Shown one piece after another: positions 12,000-24,599 of a stretch of DNA of 64,000 nucleotides. The notes under the pieces were generated by a model. It searched no databases. It saw nothing but the letters and a program-made list of their open reading frames with translations, and was not told where the DNA came from. Within the stretch, counting starts at the first letter, position 1; every line of letters begins with the position of its first letter. The stretch covers positions 14,872,954 through 14,936,953 of the forward strand of contig ML682007.1 in assembly GCA_007922195.1 (NCBI GenBank). The letters run 5' to 3'. The position numbers and the translations under genes are program-made. Origin of the DNA: Podocnemis expansa (lineage: Eukaryota; Chordata; Testudines; Podocnemididae).

Positions 12000-13140
12000 A
12001 GAGCGCCTACACCTCCTCTTTTGTGTGCTATGAAGAAGCCACCTAACTCATTCCTGCACGTAGGTGCTGAAGCTGAGAGAGTACTTCCTGTTCATGGATT
12101 GCAGCAGAGCTAGGTACCCACCTCTGCAAAAGGGGCAGAGCTGAGCACAACTCGATCTCCCATTGGCTAATTTAGGTCACACGCTGCCTAGCACTCTGAC
12201 TTTTGTGGATCAAGGTACCAGTCTCTCCCCACTTACCGTACAGAGTGTGTAACAGCTCTATGGATTGCACTGTTCTTGTACCCATACAAGTTAGGTGCTG
12301 TAAGGGCCAGTGTTGCACCCTTGAAATCACTTCATGTATTTCACCCCATGATCTGAAGGGTAAAATAGGCTCTCAAGTACAGTGGACAGGAATGTTCACC
12401 TCTATCCTTATTCAGTTAATTTGGAAATTAATTGCTAGAGGTTTATATAGATGAACTGTCAGGAACATGAACTAGTTCAGAAAAAGCAGTGCCATTGAAA
12501 GCAAAGCTTTCGCCTACTCAGAATTCAGTTGACCCTTCCTGCCCTTTTCTAGTGTTTAGGCTTTTCTATGAATATTCTAGACCTCTAAAAAAAATTAAGA
12601 GGCATGAAACCCTTTTGATTCTTTGCAAGTTAAATGAAGTAGTATTAGTAATCACCATGTGGAAATTGTTGTATAGCTATGGATAAGATTTATTATACTC
12701 ATGTGGAAGAGTGATCTAATGTTAAGGATAAACATCTGTGTGACAAATGCAGTTATTTGGACTCAAGAGTTTTTTTTAATGTATCTTTATAAACTGGATA
12801 ATGATTACATTACCATCTCAATGGGCAAGCTAAGAGATGTTTCCTCTATTAACCATGGTCACTGGGGGTGGAAAGGAAAGAGGGTAAATAATGCAAATCT
12901 CTAATGTACTTAACTCACATCTGTAGATGTTTTTGCCCTCATGGGAAATAGTATAATCTGAAGAGAGCTGCTTCCAAAGGCCTGGCAAACAGAACTGACA
13001 ACTGTAAAGACTGAGTCCGGATCTAAGGGAAGGTTCACGGGGACATCATTCAAGGGCCTAGAGGTGTTTTTACCCTGCCAGAGTTTCATGAGGCAGATGA
13101 ATGACTGGTAACCTCAACCTGCAAATAAACTGCTAGCTGT
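12000..13140. other. intergenic DNA, no gene
   Basis: Bases 12040-12210 may be another copy of the 'cacctaa' repeat. The rest shows nothing recognisable. Confidence 0.45.
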
Positions 13141-13800
13141 ATCCCTAATGATTTTGTTCTGAATAGGTGGTATCAGATAGGTTAAAAAACACATGATCCC
13201 TCAGATGTTCAGGATGCTGCACAACACCGCAGCCTTCAGGACTTAAGAGTTCATAGGTAGGATGTTGCCAAGAGGTTGTGAGAACTGAATGCACTAAAAA
13301 CACCCCCCTCCACAATACACACCACACCACCAGCATTTTACCCTCTGACAGGGTATATAATCCCCCTCCCTGGACAGGAGGGGGTTAAGAAGCAACTGTG
13401 GCCTAAGGGGACTGCGTTCTTCTGCTTTTGCTGAGCATTCTTGGGTTGGAGGTGAGGTTTAAAAGCTAGCCAGGCCAGCAGTTCAATCAGGAGGTGGTAA
13501 GCCGCCTTGGACAGAGCCTGCACCAGGTAGAGGAGCCACAGTTTGTAGTAACTGAGCCTAGGGCTGGAAACCAATGTTCCCCCAAGGACAGACAATGCTG
13601 GAGGTAGTGCAGACAGACAGAAAGTAACTCAGGGAAGTTGACACCAGGTGGAAGTCGGTTAGTAGAGAAATCAGCCTCTCTGGGTCAGAAGCTGGTGGAG
13701 TAGGAAGGTCTGGGTTCCCCTGCCTGCATGCTGTACTAACTAGGCAGGATTGCTCCCCTGTTTGTAGCTTCTAGGCAGGAGACCCCTGGCTGTCTCGCTT
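13140..13800 (-). mobile_element. possible LTR-retroelement-derived block
   Basis: The base composition is less AT-rich than the flanks. Read on the minus strand there is a TATATA-containing segment near 13355 and a stretch resembling repetitive turtle LTR-element internal sequence. No reverse transcriptase, protease or paired LTR was found, so the assignment rests on impression alone. Confidence 0.25.
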
Positions 13801-15300
13801 CTCATCACACACCCCAAAAGTAAAAGACATTAGGACTGATTAACTCAGCTCATGGCATGAAGTTAGTGGAGAAAACAAAAAAAGGCTTTATAGTCTAGAG
13901 CTTTTTCAGTTATTGAAATTTTCCCAGAAGCTAAAGAAAAATTGAGTCCCATTACAGTACAGCTGAAAGGCTGCAAAGCTATTACTGTTTCAAGGGCTTT
14001 GAAATAACTATTTTCCCATATCACAAATTAATCATTTTCCTTCACTAATGGAAATATTTAATTGTCTTTTTAATAGGCTTTGATCTTAAAGCTTCAATAC
14101 TCAATGGTGATTCCAAAGCCTCACTGGAAATGGATTTTTTTATTGTTAACTAGAGCAAGTTTAGTCGTCTTTGTATCCACAAACCCTTAGGCTAATAAGG
14201 GCTTTTTCCCTAAAGAAAATTTCACATAGATTATTAATTTTTGTTAGGCATCCAGAATGTGCTCTGTATTCCACAAGGAACAAAGTAAAGATATTTGCTA
14301 GCCAAAAACTTAAAATCTAGGCCCCTGATCCTGCAGACACGAGCACACACATTTGTAGAAACAGAACAGAACAGGTTTATGCACATGCTCAAATTTAAGC
14401 ACGATTGAAAGTACTGGGTTCTAGCTTCCTACATTGCAAATATTTGTGTACATTAATAAGGTTAGCATGCAAGTAATCCCTTTGGGGGACTGTTCTGTGT
14501 CTTGATAGGATTTTAGCCCAAAAGGCAGAAATAGAAAAAAAAAATATTCTGGGAAACCCATGGGCAGCAGTCACTCTGACTAACAGTGTGCACATCTGAA
14601 ACTTGTTCCATGAACATGCATCTCATTTTGACACATTTGAACTCATGTACCACTTACAAAAGTGTATGAAAATATCACTGGTGTATGTGCTGTCATAACT
14701 ATCCAATATGTGAAACAAAGTATTTGCATATCGACTCTGTATATTTCACTGGACACAATTATTACCTAATTAATTGCTTTGCAGTCAAATGGGAGAATCT
14801 GATTTAGCCTGCAAGATAGGCAGGTGATTTACCCTACTTGTGGAGTGCACTGTCATTTCACAGTCCACCCTGAATAACGGACAGTGCTCATCTAACCACA
14901 CCAAGAGCAGACAAGGAAATGCAGTTTTGTCTCAAAAAGAAGTGCTCACCTCTCTCTTTTCAGGAAGCAGTCTTTCTCACAACGTGACTAGCTAACTATT
15001 TTGACTGGCGAGTAGAGGAGGTTCAGGGCTAGGATCCCCATTCTCCCATCCCATCCTTCTCGGCCTCCTCCTTGAGCTAGGATCAGTGACAAGTCACTAG
15101 TAGCTAGCCCCAGGAAGATTAGCAACATGAGGGATCCAGAGGCTGGGTTCAATATAACAGACTGGTGACTGTTCACAACCAGTACTCAGGCAGGACCGTG
15201 TAACAAACATACGCTACAATTAGAACGACATAGTTTCTCTGGTAAGCCCTGAATCAAGTCAATTGAGTACAAAAGAGTAGTCAGGGATTTTGTTTAATTT
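13800..15300. other. intergenic DNA, one weak repeat
   Basis: A fragment of the palindromic repeat is visible at 14325-14402 (CCTGATCCTGCAGACACGAGC … GCACATGCTCAAATTTAAGC). Nothing else recognised. Confidence 0.45.
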
Positions 15301-15304
15301 AAGG

Positions 15305-15550
15305 CATAAATTTTTCAGGAGCATAGATGAGTTAGGAGCCTAAGTCCCATTGATTTCTAAAGAGACTTAATACTCACACCATATTTTTAAAAGATATTTA
15401 GGAGCCTAAATATATAAATAAATTGCTAGTGGGATTTTTCAGAAGTGCTTTGGTGCTTAGATCTCTTTTGTCACATTGAAATCAATGTGACTAGGCACAA
15501 ATGACTTTGTAAATCCCACTGTATACCTAAATACTCTTAATCGGGCTTTC
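15305..15550. repeat. self-complementary repeat with 'ttaggagcctaa' motifs
   Basis: GTTAGGAGCCTAAGTCCCATTGA recurs as TTTAGGAGCCTAAAT, and GAAATCAATGTGACTAGGCAC lies in the opposite sense further right. The symmetry suggests a diverged MITE. Confidence 0.45.
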
Positions 15551-15874
15551 AGTCTAGTGCCCATCAGGTGAGATTCAGTATGATTAAAATATGACCATAT
15601 TACTATCACCACTATATTATCACAACAATTCTTTTAGAAAGTAACAAGTCTGAGATGAAGTATATTATGTAAGAGATTGTAATTTTTCCACTGATACAAA
15701 TACAGTTATCCTGTTTGTAGGCATGCATCATCTTTGCATCTAATGTTACGAAGGTTTACTATTTATCTGTATTTCAAATGTTCACCTTGTGGGTGTTACT
15801 ATAGGCACCAAAGACTTCTCCATCAGTGAACTTTTTCTTTCTGTACACTCAGAAAGGAGTGGACTAGACCAGAC

Positions 15875-16070
15875 CAGTGATTTTCAATTTTTTTTTTCCT
15901 TGGGACTCAGTTGACAAAAGTAACTGTTAGGTCACAAGCAAAAATTATATCTTTGAGCAGTGTATTCCAGTCTTTTGGTGGTGGCAGCACAAGGCTGAGG
16001 GTCTGTAACCCAATACCTGAGGGTCTGCAACCCAGTTGTGGGTCCTAGCCCGTTGGACTAAATAGACTGT
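15875..16070 (+). mobile_element. hAT-like element, truncated
   Basis: It begins CAGTGATTTTCAA and shares order and sequence (CCTTGGGACTC, TATATCTTTGAGCAGTGTATTCCAG, TTTGGTGGTGGCAGCA, AGGGTCTG) with the hAT element at 63106-63500. No matching right TIR was found, so the 3' end is lost or too diverged. Confidence 0.65.
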
Positions 16071-16249
16071 CTGGCCTAGCTGGAGGGCTAAACTGCAAAA
16101 GCAGGGACTGACCCTGCAGGATGGAGTTATAGCAGAAAGAAAAAATGTTTGCAGTGGGTGAGGATGAGCCACACCCCTGCCCAACCACTGCTGCTGAGGG
16201 TTACCTTTCATGGGACTCTAGCTGTGCCTACAAACAGGATCCATTTGCA

Positions 16250-17080
16250 GATAGCCAACTTAAAGCAAGGAGGGGAGAGCCATACCTCTGACTTAAGGAG
16301 TAATTCTTCTGAAATCTCAAATTAAAGGAGTTATAATACAGCCTTCTAGCAAGTGTTTGTCTACTTCATTGGTAGTATACCATGAAATATACCACATCTA
16401 TGCTCCATTGTAGCCCTCCATGGCCCTTGCTTAGTCTCTACACTCTTTTCTAAGAGCAGGTGTCACTGCACCACTTCCCTAGGTAGCAACTGGTAGAAAG
16501 CACATCCACCCCTTTCTTAGGGGTTTCCTGCCCTGGACTCTCAGCGCTAAGCAGCATGCCCCCAGAGTCAAGCCAAAATAAAGACTTTAATGGACTTATT
16601 TTTCCCCCAGAGTGCTACCAACCTAGCTTCTTCTTTGCCAAGCATCAACTCCCTCCATCAACAGCACACCTGCTTAGGTATTGCCTGTTCACCAGTGCAT
16701 TTCTCCAACCATAACACACCCTTCCCTAGCCAGCCCCAGCACTGTGCCTGCTTTCTTCCACATCCCTCCTCACCAAAAGCACATCCTCCACAGACAGCTT
16801 TATCTCTGCCTGGCTGGCCCTTTTATGCCCCACAGGCCTGGCTTTTGTCACCTGACTCCTCCTTAGGTGGTTTTACTCATTGCCTGCATGTGGAGAGCCA
16901 GGCTAAAACTGGAACAGGCAAAGCTGTGCCTGCAACCGTCCAAAAGAACAGCTTACCCTGGGATTGTCAGGTGCCACTTCATGGGTCCTGCCTAAATTGT
17001 CATTCCTGCTTTGAAATATTTTAGTCTAACCAACATCTTTGGACTTGATATCTGGGTGAAATTTAACCTCCTGTGATATA
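16250..17080. other. intergenic DNA, chance open frame
   Basis: The 144-codon plus frame at 16590-17024 lies in a C-rich, T-poor stretch. It has no recognisable domain, and I treat it as a compositional open frame. The last ~100 bases may already belong to the CR1 copy at 17085. Confidence 0.5.
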
Positions 17081-17084
17081 CAGG

Positions 17085-17140
17085 GGGTCAGACTAGATGA
17101 TCTCATGGTCCCTTCTGACCTTAAACTCCCTGAAACTCCC
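17085..17140 (+). mobile_element. CR1 LINE 3'-end fragment
   Basis: GGGGGTCAGACTAGATGATCTCATGGTCCCTTCTGACCTTAAA is the classic CR1 3' end in forward orientation. The recognisable part is short; upstream similarity fades. Confidence 0.85.
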
Positions 17141-17144
17141 CATT

Positions 17145-19820
17145 AAACTTAGCATCTTGGGCCTGGGATATAAACAGCTAGAACTTGCAGCTTTCATTTT
17201 TATTTCTGAGTTTGATATGGTACATTAATGTCAGGGTGTAATGCCCTGGTGCTATGATAGACTGACATTACCAAACTGGTTGAAGATAAATATAATGTTG
17301 GCAATAAAAAGAAACTAGTCAAGAACTTGTTTGTATACAGCAGATCTCTGGGGAATTAACTAGAATGGATAATAGGACTAAATGCTGCGCAGCCAAATGG
17401 AAAATAAAATGTGTGTGTATTAGACAGCCTTAGCTTTTGTATTTAACACCAACTAGCATTAGGGGTTCTTTACCACAAAAGAGTGTATAAGAGGAAGGTG
17501 AATACTAAAATGTGGATAGAAGGAAGGTGAATGTGGATAGGAGGTAGGTGAATACTAAATGAGAAACTCCAGCTAACCTCCAAATTGCTTTGCTGAACAA
17601 TGATGAAAGAAATACACATTTCTAATTAATAATTGTCAGCTCAGTAACCTCTGACAATTCAATTAAACTGCATTTTGAAAAACAAGCTCAGGCACTTGAT
17701 AATTACTTTATTAACTAGATTTTTTACTGAACTTACTTTCCATTGCTCTGTTCGAAGTTGTTTCTGTCAGCTTTAATTTATAAGTTTCCATTTCAATTTA
17801 TTCCACCATGCCCTTGGTTCCTTGTGACCCTGCCTTCTCTTTCAAGACTGTGCATGATCTGGGAGCCATCCTGCACAATGCAGCACTCCCAACATAGCAG
17901 TCATGAAGAAAAGCAGCAGTGTTACTTTTGTCATATAGATGCCATTTCTTTGCACATGGTATTGGCCTATTCCCTCCTGAGCATGTTGCATGGGTGACAC
18001 GATCATAGGTTCCCAGAATCTAACAACACATTTAGGACTCAATTTTGAGGTCTTTATTCAGGCTAACCCCTAATTTTGGAAGGTGTTAAGGGAGACAGTG
18101 AGATACTAGTTGATGTCCATGACTCTATCACACAGCTCCAACTCCCAGACCTGATTGGATCAATGCTTTTCATAGCTATAATGTACAATCAACAGTGGAC
18201 CACTGGAATGACTGGGTCCATATGATCTTTAAAAGTTACATCCTATTTTACCACCTCTTGGTGACCATCAATATATCTAGGCTAATATTAATTCAAACCC
18301 TTGGACTTCACTGGCAGTCAGGTGCTAATTCATTTGACCGCTTCTCCAGTGAGCCCAAATCTTTCCGTTCTGCAACTTATCTTTAATCTAACCAACTTGT
18401 TTGACTTTTTCAGAATTGCAATGATGTCTGTCAGGCTTATCCATGGACTGCTAACTCTGGGTGCTCACAAGTACTAGAATTGATACAAAAATTGTCATAA
18501 TATGTTTAATATTATTGGTTAAACCATCTGAATCTTACCCCATTTTGGAGTGTGGCTTAATTGTACTACTTCTCTAAAGTTGTTTCCTTTTTTGAATTCT
18601 GGATGTACCCATTTCTCAATGATCTTGGCAGCAGCGCGCTTACAAGATCTGTTCTAGACATTAGTAGAGTTCAGCAGAATCTCGCTTTCAAGTTTAATCA
18701 CTTCTCCATTCGGCCTTCTTTGTCATTCCATGAAACCTTATTTGGCTCTTTAATCTGCAAATTGTCTTGAAAAAGAGCAATTTTTAATAGCTGACTGTCA
18801 GAAACTACTTCAACAATGCCATATGCCTTCCCATCTGATGCCTGTGCTGACCTCCATTTCTGGAAGTCCTTTAGCAGAAGTTAAATATTTGCAGTGATTT
18901 TACAAGGAGGTGAATTTTATTGATGCTGGTCATTAATGTGCTCAATCAAAGTTAAGCAAAAAAAAAAAAAGTTTTGGCTCTCAGTTAAGGTTAAAGAGAA
19001 AAAAAAGTTTTGGCAATTAATCTAGCCCCTCTTACTTCTGCTCATAAAAATAACAGGACTAAACCCTTGGTCTGCTCTGTTGTTTTTCCAGGTTCTGTAC
19101 CATTCTTTATCTGTCTTGATTTTTATGTTTCTCATGGAACTGTAGTCCCACATTATCTCCACAAGCTGTAAGGATTTCTGATAGCTAGTTCAGGGAGGGT
19201 TACGTCACCACTTAAGCTATTTTAATGGTACTTAGCTATTTAAATATCTTTAGTGGTTTTTCTGTTGGAGAGAGCAAGAAACAGTCCAGTTATGTTCTTA
19301 AAAATGTTTCCATAATGTTTAAAAATCATTTGTATATGCTGTGACATAGTTACAAGTATTTTACATCTCTCCAACTAGCCAGGCTATTTCGGTTCTCTCG
19401 AGTAAAATGGCTGATCAGAAATACGTGATATGTCCAAATATATAACAACTTGGAAAAAAAGACACAGGCAAAGGGTCATTAATAAAGTACAAATGAAATG
19501 AAGGGACAAACTTTGAGTGGGATGAAGCACTTGCTGTCTCTATTGACTTAAGCTATGGATAGGTCAGATCAGGATTTGGCCAAAAGTTAGTGAAGATTTA
19601 GTCATCATAAGTGGACAAATAAAACAAGGTGCCATTAGGCCTTCCCTCAGGCTTCAGATTTTGGATTTATAAGATAAATGATGGCTGGCCTTAATCAAGT
19701 TCACTCTAACTTGGTGCATAGAATGGCCTAACCCTTTTTCTCCCATAGCTGTTTATGTAGAAGTCAGACCTTTCTATGGCTGACCTTTAATTTTATTACT
19801 TAGTAGATTATTCCAATCAG
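17145..19820. other. intergenic DNA, no gene
   Basis: A short direct duplication is visible at 17493-17556 (GGAAGGTGAATACTAAAATG … AGGTAGGTGAATACTAAATG). No gene or defined repeat was seen otherwise. Confidence 0.55.
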
Positions 19821-19822
19821 AT

Positions 19823-19856
19823 CTTTCTTTCTTTCTTTTTTTCCTTTCTTTCTTTC
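19823..19856 (+). repeat. (CTTT)n microsatellite
   Basis: About eight CTTT units, interrupted in the middle by a longer T run. Confidence 0.9.
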
Positions 19857-19859
19857 AGG

Positions 19860-20502
19860 GGAGGCGAGAGGAATGCAGTGAAAGCATAACTTATCCATGC
19901 CACAAAAGGCATGAAACAGATGTTTGTGCAACATTTTTAGTAGACAATTCCCATGGAATTTGCATCTAGAAAACCTCATACACCAAAAAGCAGATTATTT
20001 TAAAAGTGAAGAAAAGAGTTAATACAGGGTTTCCTGTAGTATAGTCGAGAAAGTAACATTAATTAACATTTGTGTAGGACTGGAAAGTTCAAATAAAGTG
20101 CATTCATTCGCCTTCAAAGCTCAATTACAGTATATGCAACATTTCATGAAAATTACTTAACTTGTTTTTTATGTCTTGACAAGAGGAGAGGATAGTAAAG
20201 GTAAAGAAGACAGTGTTTTCCTTTTTTTTGTTGTTGTTGTTTGTTGACTTCATGAATCAGGTTGTCAATAGGCCTCCTTTATAACCTGTGAGTATGCCTG
20301 CAAAACCGTATGTTTGCATGACTGTGTGCACAGATACTGAGTATTTTGCACATGGATGTGATAGTCTGGGGGACTTGCTTAGGTACAACTTGTGTCTTCT
20401 GTTTGGTAATTCATCATATCTGTATGTATATACTCTAGGGTGTTCCTGGACCTTTTTTTGTGGCAATTGGTGGAGGATGGTGGCTGGGTGGCTGCCTATG
20501 AG
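19860..20502. other. intergenic DNA, no gene
   Basis: No recognised feature. Short opposing open frames at 20257-20524 overlap each other and look like chance. Confidence 0.5.
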
Positions 20503-20690
20503 GGTAGGTCTACAGTGCAATTAAAGACCTATGGCTGGCTAGGGTCCAATGACTCAGACTCATGGGGTTCAGATTGCAGGGCTATAAAAGTGCAATGTCC
20601 ACCTGTGAGCTGGAGATCCTAGAAGGAAGGATGGGTCTCAGAAACTGGGCTCCAGCCCAAACCTGAATGTGTGTATTACAATTTTATACA
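20503..20690 (+). mobile_element. MITE-like repeat ('ggtctacagtgcaattaaa')
   Basis: GGTCTACAGTGCAATTAAAGACC, TGACTCAGACTCATGGGG and TATAAAAGTGCAATGTCCACC follow the layout of a common turtle non-autonomous DNA element, with a 'gtctacactgcaattaa' arm repeated in inverse inside. A related copy lies at 31.9 kb. The exact ends were not resolved. Confidence 0.55.
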
Positions 20691-20984
20691 CTATCTGAGC
20701 CATGTGAATAAAAGTTGGCTAGATCAGACAAGGCATGGCTATGACACAGTGTAGCTGTGCTCTGAATAGAACAGTCATTAAGGACAATCAGAAATCCTTG
20801 CCCTGGGAGAACAATGGATTGCCTGTAATTTAGGTAAAATCAATTTTCTCCAGCTTCTCTGCAGAGAAGTGGAGGCTGGGCAACAGGAGAACCAGCTGGT
20901 GTTACTCCTAGCTTTTAAAAACAGTGTGGGATGGTTAGAAACACAAAGGATGCTTGGAGCAGGAATCTGAGGTGCTGGAGACCT

Positions 20985-21235
20985 GCCAAATTTGCTTTGC
21001 TCGGCTCAGCCACACCATTGTAGTGCATCAGTGAAGTTGCTTGAAGCCAACGGGAGTGAGCGCTCCTGTTGGCTCGATAACTCCACCTTCATGAGAAGTG
21101 ATAGCTATGTCAGTGGGAGACCTTCTCCTGCAGACATACTGCTGCCTACACAGTGGGTTCAAATCGGTGTAACTATGTCACTTGGGTGTTGTTCACACCC
21201 CTAAGCAGTGTAGTTATGCTGAAGAAAGTATGTAG
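20985..21235. mobile_element. MITE-like repeat ('taactatgtcacttggg')
   Basis: GTGTAACTATGTCACTTGGGTGTTGTTCACACCCCTAAGCAGTGTAGTTATG contains an internal inverted pair. Upstream, AGTGAGCGCTCCTGTTGGCTC and CTCCACCTTCATGAGAAG fit a known turtle element layout as I remember it. Ends unresolved. Confidence 0.5.
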
Positions 21236-21317
21236 TGTAGAGATGAAACCAAAGTGAGAGAGAGAGAACTCATGATCTGGGAAGGGAAGCCTGAGCTTGG
21301 AGGAAAGTGATCTAGGA

Positions 21318-21495
21318 CAGTGGTTCTCAACCACGGTGTCTGGACACATTACTGTGTTACCACATAGCAGTAAGGGTGTCATGAAGAGTCAGGGAAATGG
21401 CTAGATTTGGCTGGGGCGGAGTGGACTGGTGTGTCCTGTAGGGTTGTGATATGTCACCAAGTGTGCTGCAACCCCTAATAGGTTGAGACACACTG
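21318..21495. mobile_element. non-autonomous hAT element, 178 bp
   Basis: The left end CAGTGGTTCTCAACCACGG and the right end AGGTTGAGACACACTG form imperfect hAT-type TIRs. Flanking 8-mers ATCTAGGA (21310-21317) and CTCTAGGA (21496-21503) differ at one position, as expected for an aged 8-bp hAT target duplication. No transposase is encoded. Confidence 0.85.
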
Positions 21496-21509
21496 CTCTA
21501 GGAGAGGGA

Positions 21510-23060
21510 GTCTGGAGCTCAGAAAGGACCTGACCAACCCCAAAAGGATGCTCAAGACTGGTGAGGAAACTGAGGCAGGAATACATTTCAGAAAAGGTAG
21601 CACACAGGAGCGTTTCTCCAGGGAGTAAACCTAGAAGCTGAAGAAAGACACTTTCTAGAACCAACCCAGACCTAGGGGAACTTAAAAGCACACAGATCCA
21701 GCATCTGGGTCCAAACACAGCAACCTGGTGAGTGCCCAGCAAGGAAAAGCTTGACTAGGTCTGAGACAGTGCACATCCCTGAATTCTGTGAACTTATTAG
21801 TGGAGAACCTCATACATTTGTCTTTCTCTCTCTCCCAAGTAAGTAAACCTGAGAGAATTATTTGTATGTGGAAATGACTAAATAGAAGTCCATGCTTCAG
21901 TGTTCCCAGTTGTTACAGCAGTTCTGTACTGCTTCCACTTGAGGTCTTATGAACTCTCTCAGGTTCAAGAGTGGTCAGTATTTGCATAAGAAGCCTTTGA
22001 ACAAGAGTCAGGGTGCAGCAGGGAATGGGTTTGAGTCAGTTAGCAACACATTAAGCATGCTGCTAAAAGGCACTGTGCTATTGAAGTTGATTACTTACAG
22101 ATAAATTATAAAGATAATTAATGGTAAAAAATATTTGGTAATCAAAATCCCCATGACTCTTTTCATAAGAGAAGTTATTGTCTGTATAAAATTCATAGTT
22201 AGGTAACTGACTTCTTCCTTTCCAGATTCTCCCTAGACTTTTTATTTTATACAATTATGTTTTTCACTTTCTGCACCACACTTATGTAGTGTCTAAGAAC
22301 TCCCATTTTCCTCCTCATCTGTGTGGTTGGCAAACGATTCTTGCATACAGATTATGTTAAGGGTTCTTTAAGGTGAGGAAAAAAAATCTATTAATGTAAG
22401 AGGCCATAGTTCTTTAGCGTTTTATAGGACATACATTACATAACTGTATTGCTTTCTCTAATTTGGCTGGAATTTCCAGAGCGAGTCTTAATGCTCACAT
22501 AAATAATTTTTTTCCATAAAACTTTGGCAATGATAATTCCTTTCCTATCTGAACATGTAACTTGATGATTCTGCCGAGACAGCGAAAATGTTGACAGGAT
22601 ATTTGTCTCTATTACTATCCTGTCTAATTCTCCTTGTATTCACATTTGCCTTGAAAAAGCTGATCATGGGTGCTGCCAGCCAAGATTTACCTACATCAAA
22701 TTTTTTTCCATCAGACATGACCTAGCCATGAGACAGATCAAACTGGACCTTAAGCCTTATTTATGGCTCCGTCTAGGAGATTAGTGATTAGTTTATAACA
22801 TTTTCCCCACTTCCTTTCCTTGCAGATGTATCTTCTGTCTGGCGGTAGACCTCCTGGGGTACCATGACATGACCTCACCTCTCTTCCTTGGCCTATCTAA
22901 TGTGTCTTTGATTGTCTCCTTTAGGAAGATATTTGTCCAAATTTTCTATCCTAAATTCTGCATTTGTACCATTATGCATTGTTGAACAGTTTCTGTGCCT
23001 CTCCCTGGAGGTGGCTTCAAACTGGGGATGGGTGAAATGATTCCTTGGTATGTTCTTTGG
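21510..23060. other. intergenic DNA, no gene
   Basis: No gene or bounded repeat recognised. The 113-codon minus frame at 21401-21742 runs across the end of the hAT insertion, which argues against it being a gene. Confidence 0.5.
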
Positions 23061-23063
23061 AAT

Positions 23064-23089
23064 AAAAAAAAAAAAAAAAAAAAAAAAAA
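23064..23089 (+). repeat. A26 homopolymer
   Basis: A run of 26 A residues. No retroposon body was recognised upstream, so it may be a simple expansion rather than a SINE tail. Length is prone to sequencing error. Confidence 0.9.
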
Positions 23090-23099
23090 GAATAAATGT

Positions 23100-23890
23100 A
23101 GGTTGTCCTCATTTGACCAAGTAGTCACATTCCCATAATTTATGTCTTGCCTGTCTTTTCTCTGTGGTGGAATCAAATTGGATGTTCATGTACCTTCCTG
23201 TTATGGATGTCTAGGGCCTTAATTTATCATTTCCTCTTTTAGGAAAGCCTCTAGCCAGAAGGTAAAGCTTGAAAGATTAAACACGTCAATTTCTCTGAAA
23301 CATCTGAGTTTCCTGGACGTCAAGAATAGGTTGCAATGACTTTTTTCTTATTTCCTTGGAGAGATTTGTGGATGAACTTTGATTCTCTGTTCATTTTGCT
23401 TTGGGGATGCTTTAATGATTTTATTTTTTCCCTTGAGTTTTACAAGAGAATCTAGCAGTGGACCTTACTTTGAGGACATCAGACAAATGAAATGAAGCAA
23501 AACTTAGCAAAGGGGTCTTAATACATCCCAATGAATACACTGCACTTTTTAAAGATGCTTAGTGTGCTGCAGAATATATTAAGGTAGCCTCATTAATAAG
23601 ACATGATTGATTATAAATGTTGATGTGATGCTTTTCTAGTCCTAGTTGCATTTTCATCTTACTGTGATTCATACTGGTAAAAGTACAGTAGCTTCTTCAA
23701 GCACCTAGAATCTTGATCTCTTTTAGATTGAAAGAAGTGTACATGCTTTATTTTAGAATAAGATTTTTGGTTTCATTTTCTGAACTATAGTTTTATAGAT
23801 GCATATCTTTCACCTATAGAACCCACTAAATTAAAATATGTACCACAATCAAATTGCAATCACATAAGATTTTTTTTTTAAATACTCACA
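23100..23890. other. intergenic DNA, no gene
   Basis: AT-rich, nothing recognised. Confidence 0.5.
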
Positions 23891-23899
23891 GAGGTCCAG

Positions 23900-24370
23900 C
23901 TACAGCCTTTACTAAAACAAAATAGCCTTTTTATTCAAGGTTAGTTTTGCCTGAATTTGAATGTGATATTTGGTCTGAAGTAATGCAACCCTTCTGCCAG
24001 GGTGAGCTGGCAGAACAAGGACTGGGTTCTATATCTAGGGGTTTCCAAATAACATTACTGCACCAACCGACTTGAACCCCCACCCAGTCTTCTGGGAAAT
24101 CATGCACTATTCCCTGGGCACCCAAAGGGGTAATGCTTCCCTGCTTGCAAGCATGAGCCTGAGTGTAGTATACAGAACTTTGAATAGTAATAAAACAGAA
24201 TGCAGAAGGCCCAATAACAAAAATCAGCTCTGATCTGGAAAAATCAGTGCACAGCAAGGTTCCCAACAACCCACACCACATAACAGAACATACAAAAACT
24301 CAGTAGCAAAACTGACACTGATCTGGAGAATCAGTGTGAAAAAGGCTCCCAACAAATCCTAGGGTATGTA
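23900..24370 (-). repeat. block with a ~98-bp imperfect internal duplication; possible LTR remnant
   Basis: CTCTGATCTGGAAAAATCAGTG…TTCCCAACAA near 24225 recurs about 98 bp later as CACTGATCTGGAGAATCAGTG…CTCCCAACAA. The block also holds a 116-codon minus frame with no recognised domain. It might be part of an LTR, but no TG..CA ends with a target duplication were found. Confidence 0.35.
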
Positions 24371-24390
24371 GGGAGTGTCTTTCATGCCAG

Positions 24391-24590
24391 CTGTCTGCCA
24401 GTGCCAACCACTAGTCACTTACTCTGTATACTAGCGCCGTCCCTTGGCTCCACCTGCTGTCTGCTGGCTCTGCCCACAGGTCACTTACTCTATCCAGCCT
24501 GCCGCTGGCCACTCCCACCATCTGCTGGCTCCACCCACTGGTCACTCACGTCACCCAGCCTGCCACTGGCCGCTCTCACCATATTCCAGG
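24391..24590 (+). repeat. degenerate tandem repeat, units of 66 and 61 bp
   Basis: TCACTTACTC at 24415 and 24481 and TCACTCACGTC at 24542 each start a unit containing a GGCT(C)…CCAC…CTGCTGGCTC core. Copies are about three in number and diverged. Confidence 0.75.
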
Positions 24591-24599
24591 ACTGACCCA

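Noticed and set aside
16590..17024. 144-codon open frame as a gene
   Set aside because: C-rich, low-complexity translation with no domain, and its end lies next to a CR1 fragment.
23900..24370. LTR of an endogenous retrovirus
   Set aside because: No TG..CA borders with a matching target duplication could be found; kept only as a low-confidence repeat.
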